Source: Dipodascopsis uninucleata var. uninucleata
Lineage: Eukaryota > Ascomycota > Lipomycetes > Lipomycetales > Lipomycetaceae
Reading direction: 5' to 3'
Assembly (NCBI GenBank): GCA_030568195.1
Contig: JAJLTO010000007.1
Location: 186,001-250,000, forward strand
Length of the DNA: 64,000 bases
Made by a program: the position numbers and the translations under genes. Of this stretch, positions 35,561-46,793 are shown in pieces (position 1 is the stretch's first letter; the number at the start of each line of letters is the position of its first letter). The notes under the pieces were generated by a model that was given only the letters and a program-made list of their open reading frames with translations, did no database searches and was not told the DNA's origin.

Positions 35561-36213
35561 ATGTCTGATCAAAAATTACAATCAACTAGTGCTTCGGCCT
35601 CAGCTCCGACAATATCCAGCAAAAAGCAAAGTGGTAAGTGAATATTTTGCGTCGATTGCTTGAATTTCTACTGAGTCCGATCTAACGAGCAACATTGTAT
35701 TAGAGCTGCAATCACAATATAACGAGTATAAGAGTACTTTGCAGCAGCTTGCACAGAAGATAGGTGAACTTGAAAGTGAAGGAGATGAGCACAAACTTGT
35801 GCTGGAGACATTGCGGCCATTAGAAAACGACAGAAAGTGTTTTAGAATGATTGGCGGTGTTTTGGTTGAAAGAACAGTTGGTGAAGTCATTCCCGCTCTT
35901 GAGAATAATGCACAAGGTGTAAGTCTAAGGCATATTAGTCACTCTAAAATATCACTGCATATGCTGACATGCGGTTAGGTCGAGACTGTTCTCCAGCAGC
36001 TGGTGAAGGAATATAAAAAGACAGAAGATGATATGAAGGCCTGGCAGGTAAGACTCTATTTACACATGCATCTAATATCTCAGAAGTTATGTACCTCTAT
36101 ATACGTATATACTATTAGAATGAGATAATGCATTTATTCTGTTTAGAAGTTGCTGACGAACATTAATGTCGCAGACTAAGAACAAAGTACAGGTCGTTCA
36201 AGGATCAGGTTAA
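35561..36213 (+). CDS. GIM4: Prefoldin subunit 2 (GIM4 type)
   Basis: Four exons (35561-35633, 35704-35918, 35979-36047, 36175-36213) give 131 residues. The core matches beta-type prefoldin subunit 2: LQSQYNEYKSTLQQLAQKIGELESEGDEH coiled coil, then LETLRPLENDRKCFRMIGGVLVERTV with the GGVL(V/I)ER hallmark, then a closing coiled coil. Prefoldin is the hexameric cochaperone that hands nascent actin and tubulin to the CCT/TRiC chaperonin. All introns (60-127 nt) keep frame. Confidence 0.93.
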
Positions 36214-37591
36214 AGTGAATTTTCTAGAGTGAATCTTGCGTTCGATTTACTCGGCATTTACTTATCTCGCAATCTCTTTCACATTGCCTACGCCAATTGC
36301 ATACTCTCGACATATCTGCACTTCTCTACAGTTAGTCGATCATCTAAAAGAAAGTCTACTTTTTATTAATATTTCCGAGCACATCATTGTTAGCAGCAGA
36401 ACTTTAAATACTGATCCTAGTCTAGCACTTTAGGCCCAGCGACGTGCTGGAATTAGGTGACGATTTTTGTGATTTTTGTATACCATATGTATATATATAT
36501 AGATGTGTATATATACAATATACTATCGCTTTGATAATATGCTGTTAAGAAGAAAGCTAGCAATATATAGTTTTTTTTTGTGCTGTTCTTCTTTCTTGAG
36601 TTTATATAGAAATCTGTAAATTGTAATACCCTTCTTTGACAGTATCAAGTCTGACCCAATTCAATTTAGTTGTGGCTAGTCCGTCATTGTTTAACAAGTT
36701 GCTGTTACACCAATGCCGTCGCAGTCATGCTACTAGCCTGCACACATTTTCATATATGCATACTGCAAATCCAACAAAGGCACAGCTTACATCCCAGGTA
36801 CCAATATTATTATGTTATACCCCTACCCTATTATATGTTACCATGGCTATTTTACAAGGTTAGGGTCATGGAAATTTGTTGGCTACTTACTAGAGAAAGT
36901 GTGGCGCTGTATCACATAGTTGTGATCCGCAGATGTATCTCGCTGACAAACTAATACTATTATGATTTAGCAGAAATTCTCAGGGTAAGGATGTGTAACG
37001 TCACGGACAAAAGAGCCTTGGAAAAGAGAAGCCCACAATTCATCCCGTTTCTGCTCAGCTGTACCTCACAGATTTTAAGAAGAGAAAAAAAAATTACTTT
37101 ACCGCAATTTTTTTCTCGTAAAACAACATTATATCACTTTTCAGATAATTTTTTCAAGTTAGCAGGCAGTTGCAACAGTTGCTGACCATAAGTGTGAAGT
37201 TTTACTCTGCATATTGTTAATTAGACTCCTGGGAGAAGCTTACACGGTAATCAGTGATCCGGTAGGCTGACTAAAGGGTGCTTAAGTTGCGAAACAACAG
37301 GCTGCGAAGACTTGTTGTAAACATAAAATTTGGATTTCCAGGTCCTCTTTAAGCTGAAAAGCGGTTTCTGGAGTGTGAGAACTGAGAAACAAAGAGTAGA
37401 CATACCGACTTTTGTCGCGTGCTAATAACGGAAACATCATAGGGGCTGATTACCACGAAAGAGAAAGTGCATAGAGAAAATATTCTATCGCTTCAAATCT
37501 TTTATAGTTCTTAGTAGCGCCAGCGGATTTAAAGTAGTAGTTAAATATAGGATCGAAAGACGCTATCTCTCAGAAACGTTCTTCGATCTAA
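36214..37591. other. 1.4 kb intergenic, no gene supported
   Basis: Short plus frames (for instance 36636-36863) are unsupported. A TA-rich microsatellite-like run lies at 36482-36521. No ATG precedes the downstream gene within several hundred bases; see the next entry. Confidence 0.5.
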
Positions 37592-37800
37592 TTAACGCAT
37601 ATAATTAAATTGGCGATTAACAAGAGTAACAGGAAGACACGCAAAGAGCGCAAGCCGACAATAAATCGGTCTGCTAACCAACTAGAGGAACCTTCGGTAC
37701 GAATTTTACGATCTTCACCAAAGGCGAACCAGATAGAAAACGCATCGCAAACTCTGAAGGATTATAGAAGTAGAAAGTTGAAGGGTTTAAACAGTAATCA

Positions 37801-38656
37801 TATGTCTGGGAATCAAGGAAATACGATGATCGATATGAGCACTGAAACGGAGATTAGACATTTTGATATCATGGACGAGAAGGCGGCGCTCATGGCTGAA
37901 GAGAGTTCCAACTGGAGGACTGAAGATATAACAATGACAGATGCTCCAGAGCTGACCCGTGAATCCGATGATAGGAAAGAGAACGTTAATCCCAAAAAAG
38001 ACGGCAAAGTACAAAATGCTGATGCTGGCGCAAATCCAAGAGGTGTTTCTCCTTCTACACCGGTGCAGCCTTCGACAGACACAGCGACACCTACATACTC
38101 TAAAAATTATCAAAATGTAACTCCAAAATCTACATACAATAAACAGCAAGCTTCTTTGTCGAGAAGATTGGCAATGGCCAATCTTCCTCCTATTACGCCG
38201 ATCACTACACGAGCAAAAGAACGAGCAGCTGCGGAAGCTGGTTATGACGTCAATAATCCATACGGTAGACTTCCTGGAGACCCGCAATCAGCTGCAACTA
38301 CACCAATAGATCTGGATACAAATACGGATTATATAGCTTTGTCGTCAACATTAGAACTTCTCACTTCTCAGCGTGAAATTGCTTCGGAGGATATTGCCAA
38401 ATTACAGAAGCTTAAGAGCAGCGCTCTTGAGGATCCAGATACATTTATTTCACGTCTTAAGAGAGATGGCAAGGTTGAAGGAGCCCCTAAGATGCAAAGC
38501 ATTGTACGTGCTCCTATTGTCCGATGGAACAAATATGGAATCTCGAATCAGAATTTAGAGAAGGAGATCGAGAAAGGTGTTGTTAATCGTGATACTCGTT
38601 TTGGCGCAGTTCGTATATTTGGACAGCCCCAAGGTCAACGTAAGGCTAGTGCTTAG
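37801..38656 (+). CDS. Uncharacterised fungal nuclear-type protein; true start uncertain
   Basis: The frame is open from 37592 to 38656 with no ATG before 37801 (residue 64 of the open frame); the annotated start is therefore the first ATG, but the 60 or so preceding codons are basic, coding-like and may belong to an upstream exon or a non-ATG start. The conserved part is near the C-terminus: a helical LSSTLELLTSQREIASEDI coiled-coil stretch, a DPDTFISRLKRDG motif and RAPIVRWNKYGI. The protein is rich in Pro, Thr, Asn, lacks membrane segments and looks nuclear. I cannot name the family or the function. Confidence 0.7.
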
Positions 38657-40386
38657 AACTTGTGCGAGCCTATCTTTTTATCTCGATCATTCGAGAATTT
38701 GACCAAATAAAATCAATTTAAGCTGTCTATCTTGTTTATGGAGTTTGTTGGTGTTACTATTTTATTAGTTTTAGGCTTGAGTCCTTTTTCAAAGGAAGAG
38801 TAAATATTTGTTATCTACTACTGATGTAAATTGAGTTTCATGAAACAGTGCTTGTTCATTTCAATTTTATGTTATAATATAATGCACAATCCAGATATAT
38901 AATAATGGTTGGCACCTTTCTTTATTGATGAGTTATTTGATTTTTCATTTATGCCCATTTATTTTGTCATGATTCCTTTTCTGATGAACATATTGTTAGT
39001 TTATATACTTCACCTTTTATTATCTGTACGCATTGCCATCGTGCTATGAATATCTGTGGTTTAAAAATTTCTCGTCTTGTCTTCGATTCATATTTGAACT
39101 GTTTTTAATTTTTGTGTCTATATTTCATCTCCTACATATCTACATATTACCTTCACCCAATCATGTCCTACTTTCCCTTATCATGCCATATTCTTCGTTT
39201 GTATGGCTATTAATCTCTTCTGCGTATTTCATTTTGAATAATCTCGCATGTTTTATATAGGATTCATATTCACACATGACTTACATATAGAAGTGATCGC
39301 TACAAGTGCGTGTTCGAAAATTACAACACCGTTGTCTCCCATGTTACACGTCATTTTAGTATATTTAGTTTGTATATGCAGCATTGAGATCTGCTTAAAA
39401 CACTGTATTATTTTGCAGATGCACTTGCTTGAATTTTATATCGTTATTATTGATAACTCAAGTTATTATTGCTTGAACTTGAGATGTCCTTACCGATTTT
39501 AAAACTTTTGAATAGATTGGACAGTCTGTACATTAAAATATAAAACATATATATCACATTTGAAATAATTAGAAATAATTAGAAGACAAAAAGTACAGTA
39601 AGCTTCTCGAAATATATTAGTATAGATAGTATTTCATATGAAAAGTCCAGACGGCAGGACTTTGTGGAATAAAAAGTCAATGGAGATGAGAGACCAGTAA
39701 AATATTGTTCATTTTACTTAACGCATGCTTGTAAAATTAAGAAATAGCATATAAGTAGTTGATATATACTTAAGCATAAAACCGTCACAAAAATAAATGA
39801 ACAAGAATAATGAAAAAAAAATTTGTACAAAATAAGCTGAGACACAAGAGATAAACAAGTAAATTATTTATGCGCTATACATTGTCCTTCTGCAGCTTAA
39901 TGATTTCCATAACTGGTGGAATTCCAACGAATACTCCTTGTCTAAAGAGACTTGAGTTTAAAAAAATTGAGAGTAGAGACTGCTGATAAAAGTCAACAAA
40001 ATAAGCACCAATCTTCCTCTTTAGTGAAAAGAAAGTATCCATTATACAATTTCATATCACTCTATCCTTTTGAATTAGTTTAGATATAGAACAGCTTTGA
40101 TACAAATAACATTACTAGATTACCAAATTTAACGAGCGCCTTCCCCAGATAATAGCCACCAATACCTTTTTTTTGTATGAAAATATAGAATAATAAGAAA
40201 ATCAAAGAAAGTTATAACAATATTATAAAATCTAATCGAAAGAGTCGTACCGTCTAGAAACCAGAGAAGCATATACTGGTGTACCCTATCGCTATATACC
40301 TCAACATATAATCAAAGTATGACTAGTTATTGCAAGTTACAGAATCTTGCCTTATTACAAGACGATATATTTAGTCAAATACCACT
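38657..40386. other. 1.7 kb convergent 3' region
   Basis: Between converging genes. T-rich on the plus strand, with only short low-complexity frames. Long 3'UTRs are possible, but nothing can be supported. Confidence 0.5.
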
Positions 40387-43185
40387 TCATTTCATCTCCA
40401 TATTATTCAAATATCCAGTGCTAGCATCATAAGAAAACTTTCCAGTAGCACCAGAATCAATATTTTGGATCGAAACCAAGTCATTAGTGGTGTCCATAAG
40501 ATTTTGATCTGCATCAAAAGGGCTCTGTATCTGACCTTCGAAGTTAACGGTAGGCTCGCCTGTCATAGGATTAAGACCACCAATATTTAAATTAGGCAAT
40601 TCTAGTCCAGAATTCATTTCCATACCCTGTACAAACATATCCCATTCATCCCAGTTATTAGGATTAAACCCTTCATCACTACTATCTGTTAAACTAGTCA
40701 TCATCATTCTATCAGTAGATACGGTGGGTATCCCGCTACCGTCAGTATAAGATTCCGTAGAACCACTTCTGCCTGTACTGTGAGAATTCGACTTAATTTC
40801 TCTACTGCTACTACTGATGCTATCCGAGTGAGAAACTAGATTTGATCTGTCATACGTAAAGGGTGACTGTATTGCATTCTGCACATCCGGCGAATATATT
40901 TGCTGCAACCAAGTGGGATCAGGTATCTTTCGTAGCCTGAAAGGTGTGTCGATATAAATCTCTTCCTCTTCTGGAAGAAAAGGTATATTGACGCCGCTAC
41001 ACTTATTTCCTGATGACATAGTCAAAAAGATGTTTGAATCTTCATATGTATTATTTCCCGTCATAATTGGTGACCTCTGATTAGAGTCGGTAGGCGCATC
41101 TGGAAATATCATTTGCAAAGTTAATCCAGAACGGACAGAATTATTAATAGCCTGAGATGAATTCTGCCTAGAATTTAAGCTCTTCAAAAATTTCTCCCGC
41201 TGGCCTGGAGTCATTTTCATAAGGTCAGTTGATCGCATATGAAAATTCTGAATGAATGTAAGGCGCTTATGTGCCATTATATCAGTCTTATTAGCCATTA
41301 AAATCTGCTTCTCGGCTTCAATAGCTTCTTGAATTGAAGCTATTTGATTAGGCGCCAGAGTGTCCGCACTATTATATAGTTCGATACAGAGAAGAATAGA
41401 TGCATGCAAAAATTGATTATTGAAGATACCGTCCACAAAAAAAGTGAACAATTCTAACGTCCGCTTTCCTATTGCCGAAGTATGTAGCCAATTGTGTCTT
41501 CTTATCATTTCTAAGCATAATTCAAGACACTCATTCCTGCTAGAAACGTATTTGCTATCTACATTCACTTTAGAAGAAAAAGACTTATGAAGAATGATAA
41601 GAGCACGCTTAAATTGTGCATCCAACAAGAATCGGTGCATAACCAATTGCGGTGAATCAGTGATCAACGATAACTCTGGCGCCCTAGTTAAATACTCAGG
41701 AAAAGCTCCATATGTAGCTCTCAGCTCTGCATCAATAGCTAATATATCATCATAAGTCGGTTTAATATGATAGGAGTACATTAAGGACATAACTTTCCTT
41801 ATAACCTTTGTTAACTTCGCTAGACAAATAAGATAGGAACAAGAAGTTTCCATCTCATGTCTTAATTCTCGGGGATAACTTTCTATTTCATTATAGATAT
41901 CTGAATCTAGAATATTAAGAGGTAATCTAACATCGTCATCTCCTTCTTTGATATTCAAAGGAAGGCCATCGTTAATCGAAATTATGGTATCTAATGCTGA
42001 GATACAGTGCCATACACGCCTTCGAGTCTCTGATTCAAATGGCGCAATGCTATACCACTTAGGATCACGATGCAAGCCCATGACCATTGAAGATCGAACA
42101 AGACCACCCAAAGCCACGGATGTCCTATTCAGAATATTTACCGAGCTGTTTCGAGTCTCTGACATAATCCAAATAAAATGTGCGCGTGAGAGCGTTATAT
42201 TTCCTTTGGACATATACTTAGCTTCGACTAAGCATGCCTCAGTAGCGGCTTGCAAGTTTGTCCACGTCTCTTTCTCCACATTAGTGAAAGGCTGTGGCGA
42301 TGTTCCAGGCTCATAAGATTGTACACTGACAGTTAGCATAGCCAAAAACATTGCGATCCATGAAATACCCGTTTGCTCTGGAGAGCTCCAAAATGCCGCA
42401 TATTCATTTTCGAATGTCGCTCTGTGTAAAATATGAAATATAGGATCAAAAAACTCAAAGTATCTTCGAACAAGAATATCACACTGAGGCCTTGACGGCA
42501 ACTCAGACAAAACAACCTTAAGATCAAATTTGAAATTGCTAAACGGGAATCCGCTCGCTATGCTTGGCTCTGGCATAGATGATATACATTGTTGCTCTCC
42601 AGTTTTCTGTACTTCTAATGGATTTGAAATTATTATAGGACAATTATCGTCAAATAATGCTCTCATCTCAGTGAGTTCATTCATAAGAGCTGCCCAATGT
42701 GTCTCTCCGTGATATACAGACGTACCTTGCCGGTCAAGCTTCATTAGTCCAAGCGAATGGCGCACAGAATCGACATCGTTTACGTCAAAATCTAGCTCGG
42801 ACTTCCCTTGTTCACTAGAGCTGGAATCATGAGGGCTTTCGGATTTTGGCATAGTCATTAAACCAAGGACAAGATTTTCCAGTTTATCAAGTCTCTTTTG
42901 CAGCTCAGTGCTATTCAACTTTCTCTCCCCGTTCGAATTGTGTGGTGTTAATTGACTATTACTTCCTACTAAATATACACAGCCATTCGCTTCACCACGC
43001 TTGATGCAGTTCTCACAAGGATGGCCCCGATTACATTTAAGCTTCCTTTGTCGACAGAAATTGCACGACAGAGGCACTCTATTTCGTTTGCGGACTACCC
43101 TGTGATCAGCTGCAGAAGCAGAATTTAATTGAGGCATATGTGGCTGTGTAATAACAGGTGAAGTATTTGACCTCCTATTGTCCAT
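40387..43185 (-). CDS. Zn2Cys6 fungal transcription factor
   Basis: A 932-residue single-exon protein. Six Cys at residues about 42-70 have the binuclear cluster spacing C-x2-C-x6-C-x5-C-x2-C-x8-C (start of the motif is CNFCRQRKLKC), which binds two zinc ions and usually CGG-type half sites. A RKRNR basic stretch precedes it and a short coiled coil (ELQKRLDKLENLVLGLM) follows for dimerisation. The large middle region, including ETRRRVWHCISALD, is the fungal_trans regulatory domain of this class. The last ~170 residues are Ser/Asn/Asp-rich and acidic, fitting an activation domain. The regulated genes are not identifiable; no metabolic cluster surrounds it. Confidence 0.92.
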   Translation of the reverse strand: MDNRRSNTSPVITQPHMPQLNSASAADHRVVRKRNRVPLSCNFCRQRKLKCNRGHPCENCIKRGEANGCVYLVGSNSQLTPHNSNGERKLNSTELQKRLDKLENLVLGLMTMPKSESPHDSSSSEQGKSELDFDVNDVDSVRHSLGLMKLDRQGTSVYHGETHWAALMNELTEMRALFDDNCPIIISNPLEVQKTGEQQCISSMPEPSIASGFPFSNFKFDLKVVLSELPSRPQCDILVRRYFEFFDPIFHILHRATFENEYAAFWSSPEQTGISWIAMFLAMLTVSVQSYEPGTSPQPFTNVEKETWTNLQAATEACLVEAKYMSKGNITLSRAHFIWIMSETRNSSVNILNRTSVALGGLVRSSMVMGLHRDPKWYSIAPFESETRRRVWHCISALDTIISINDGLPLNIKEGDDDVRLPLNILDSDIYNEIESYPRELRHEMETSCSYLICLAKLTKVIRKVMSLMYSYHIKPTYDDILAIDAELRATYGAFPEYLTRAPELSLITDSPQLVMHRFLLDAQFKRALIILHKSFSSKVNVDSKYVSSRNECLELCLEMIRRHNWLHTSAIGKRTLELFTFFVDGIFNNQFLHASILLCIELYNSADTLAPNQIASIQEAIEAEKQILMANKTDIMAHKRLTFIQNFHMRSTDLMKMTPGQREKFLKSLNSRQNSSQAINNSVRSGLTLQMIFPDAPTDSNQRSPIMTGNNTYEDSNIFLTMSSGNKCSGVNIPFLPEEEEIYIDTPFRLRKIPDPTWLQQIYSPDVQNAIQSPFTYDRSNLVSHSDSISSSSREIKSNSHSTGRSGSTESYTDGSGIPTVSTDRMMMTSLTDSSDEGFNPNNWDEWDMFVQGMEMNSGLELPNLNIGGLNPMTGEPTVNFEGQIQSPFDADQNLMDTTNDLVSIQNIDSGATGKFSYDASTGYLNNMEMK

Positions 43186-46100
43186 AAGTATTTGGACGCG
43201 AATAAAAAGTCGATGTGCTGTAAGGTAAGATTCAGTAGTGTTCAGATACTGAGACTATCGAAGAATAGTATGGAAACAATTTGATAGAAAAAACAAAGAT
43301 TAAGATATCGCCCCGCTTGATCTTCTGTCGATAGCACAACAAGGATCAAAAATAGACATGAAAGAGATGCTATAAAGCTCCTATCCGAAAGATTGCAAAT
43401 TTCTTTCAGTAATTTTGATCTCGTATCGTGTTCTATTCTGATATATGTGGCAGGCGCACGAAGATTAGTACTGTGCCGATCGAGTATCAATCTTGATATG
43501 GAACAGTACCGAGTAAATGATACTACAAATATGATTCATGTATTAGAAAAAATTTGGATATAATCGACGTCATTATAATATATGGCTGTTGGTTAACCGC
43601 TTGCTCTGCTCTGTCCAGGCCCTCAAATCGATCGAATCACGAAAAGCGAAAATTCAGTCAATCACCAAAAACTATCTTCTGTCTCCTCTCTGGATCAATC
43701 TCACTAGCAAAACGGCAATCTTGTTCATCCTTCTCTGTCAGACCACTTAAAACATCCAGTAACAGCCATATGTCCTCATCCACAAAGGATTGGATAAATA
43801 AGCCCCGAAAAAAAAAAGGAATATTTTCCTTTATCTATCACTTACCTCGCTAAAGTGATATTCACACGTAGTACCTTAATCTTCGAGTGAGGATTTCAGA
43901 ATAAATTTTCAGGAGTATCCGCTGTTATAGAGAAAACCACCAATGATAAATAAGCAAGAGAATGACTTCTATCTTGTAGTAGAAGAGTATCGAGAGCGTC
44001 GCTACACAACGGCCGATCCCTTGTGAGTTGATGCAAATTGTGTAAATTGCGTCGAAACTAAATTCCTGCGTTAATTGAACGTCTACCGCATCCGCGATCT
44101 GTAAGCTCAGCGACGGAGACTTTAACAAAGTGTATCAAGGACTAACACAACTATGTACAGATCATAGAGCTTAGCCAATTAGACTCCTAATCTGATCTAT
44201 AAAAACCAAAAATTCTTGTTGCTAGACCAGTGGTATTAGATGATCTTATGAACGAACTAATTCCACGCCTACCTACGCTTTTCAGGCTTCCAGGCGTATA
44301 GATCTGCGCACAGAATTACTGCAGAATAATTCAGATGTGTTGCAGATATAGATCGATTACTGATTGCAAAAAACAGCTATATCACCTATATCTTCTAACT
44401 AAAGAATATAAAAGATCTGAATAATGACGATGGAAAAAAGGCTGTAAAAGGCTGCAACGCAAAAGAGTGAATTTGCTTATTAAAGACGTTAGTCCTTGCC
44501 CACATCCAAAAGAGTTTCTCCAGACTGAGTTCTACGACAAATCCGACATCTATCAAACAATAACCATAATAATGCACACAAACTACCTACGCAGTTTGAG
44601 TTCTTTGTTTTCTGCGTGCCTATTGTATCTTCGCGTTAGAGGGTATTAGTGTTTACGTTAAAAGTAGGCATTTAACAGTAGATGCGTATTACTCAATGAA
44701 AGCATGGCTCTCAAATGGAAGCGTGGCTTATAACTACCTGACGCACTTCTACGTTATGCTAGCCTTCTCACAGACGCCGCCGAGGTTCTTTGAACTTCCA
44801 ACTGGATCTATTAGCAAAATTTACTCAATTAACAGGGTCTGTAATGGCGTCAAGTATGCTACCGCCGTGTTTCTTATGCAACCTAAAAAGGCCAGGGAAA
44901 TCCATTCATTCTTCATAGCACTCACAGCCACTGCTGTCGCCAGCATCGGTTCCCATCCCATCGTCTAAATGCTAATTTAAGCCTCAGTGGTTTCCATATC
45001 AACTAAGATCCTGAAGTTTAGTGGTGACTCATTGAGTGCAAGTTCGGAAGAAGCGTCAGGCTTCTAACCACTTAAACTAAGAATTTCGCGAGGATATGAA
45101 ACTCTATAACACCAACGCTGCATCCAATGGAAGTAGTAGCAGTCGTCATAGACCGACGGGGCAAGCCAACCCAATCCACCGTACTTTATTATCCAAAAAA
45201 AAGCTAGAAACAAGCATTTCTTGTTAAGGATGGCCCTTTAGCAGTACGGTCAAGGATCTAGTGGCCCACAGTCCTGATATGATACGCAGTGTACTTTACC
45301 TTCGAGTCCACTGATCTATATTTATACATATGCAAGGCAAGTCGTGGTGAACCTCGTTTTTCTTTTTGGAGAATACGTGGCTTGAAAAGTGATTGAAATT
45401 ATACAGCCTTATTCTATGGGTACATTCTTTTCTACTGCTTGTTCGCTTATCTGCCAGGATATTTCTGACCAAGTGTCTATTTCTCTTCCCGTAGTTTTTT
45501 ACCTTTCTTTCGATGCGCCCAGGCCAGGTCTACGGAACAGCCTTAATTTCACACCCCCTTCCGCTTGAGCATTGTCTCGCGCGATACAGTTCTTGCTGTT
45601 CTCCAAGTTTCTCTACGCTATTTTCGTATTAATATTCAAGATACATCGCTACCCACTGTACTGACCTGTTTACTGGTTTATGGCTGCATGTTTGCTGTTG
45701 TTATGTTCAACCTGCTGTGGCTGCCATTCTGTGCCCCTCTTCCACTGAATAAGTACTTTCATTTCGTCGTCGCATATCCTGCGGTCCCAGGTACTGTAAC
45801 TTTTCATCTCTCGCGCGGCACCTTTGTAGCGCCGAGACCGATGTGCCTATGTTTCATGCAATAGCGTATACCAAGTTCACCCTTCTTTGCCCTGTCTGTT
45901 GCGTCTCTCTGTGTAGGGTTCTACATAGAAACCCGCTCATGTATCCCATTCACTGTCTACTTAAAAGACCTAGTGCTATAAAAACCCTAATTGAGAAACT
46001 GATTTGTAAATTCTGAAGCCATTCCACGATACCGCACCCTTGTATTAGCATTCGGATAGCACCGTCAAGTAGACAAACTTGTACACTATTAGCCGTGTGA

Positions 46101-46793
46101 TGAGAGTGCTGGCATATTGATTGGCGTGCTCTTATCTAGCATAATAAGAAATAAAGCGGAACGACAGTAGGTCAACGACGAAGAATTTGTTAGCTAAAAA
46201 TGTCTACAATAGAAGAAAGAAGAAGATCTGAATAGACGTAGAATGAAGTAATAATTATTATCAGTTTTTGTATAATACAGATTAATGATTATGTTAAACA
46301 AAACAATTAACGTATAGGCTTTAATATGCCACCAGTATCAAGGAATAGAAATGATAATAGCAATCCTCAACGCACAAAAAAATAGAAAGAGGATTTAAAC
46401 GAGAATAACAGACCCCAGAGTCGATAACAACGTGATATTAAACAGTAAATACGACAATCAAATATGCTAGTTACTGAGACAACGCATTTAAGTCTTATTC
46501 TCTTTAGAACGCGTTCAGCTATAGAAGAACTGCCCAATATGTGGACTACGTCCAACCATGCACATGATCCAAATAAAAATGTACGTCACGTAAAGAAAAC
46601 ACATGAACATATGAAAAGAATACATAAATGGGATCTCTCAATAATGCTTCATCTCTGGCTCATATGTAACTCCGAAATCAAAAAACGCCTGCATTACCTA
46701 ACCAAAAAAGAAAACTATGATGATTCAAATCACAATAAAGTCATAATCAGAAAAACATAATTAGGCTCCAAATTCTCAGCTTTTGGCTACTTC
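43186..46793. other. 3.6 kb intergenic region with one unresolved coding-like fragment
   Basis: This is the largest gap in the window. Apart from the minus-strand fragment described separately (43658-43836), I see only short frames (44696-44968, 45565-45864 and others) without recognisable content. A coding-like minus stretch at 43925-44128 lies near a possible GTAAGT donor (about 43849 on the minus strand) but could not be linked in phase to the fragment. Confidence 0.45.
43658..43836 (-). CDS. Unresolved coding fragment (C-terminal exon?)
   Basis: The minus strand reads a 58-codon frame ending at a TGA at 43658-43660. After a T-run it encodes FVDEDIWLLLDVLSGL, then TEKDEQDCRFASEID, PERRQKIVFGD and stop, with an amphipathic, acidic, well-mixed composition typical of real protein. 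It has no ATG of its own upstream. The neighbouring exon could not be placed: the nearest good donor (GTAAGT near 43849) does not join in phase. It may be the last exon of an unrecognised small spliced gene. Confidence 0.3.

Noticed and set aside
36482-36521. TA-rich run
   Set aside because: Simple microsatellite-like sequence; no gene or origin evidence.
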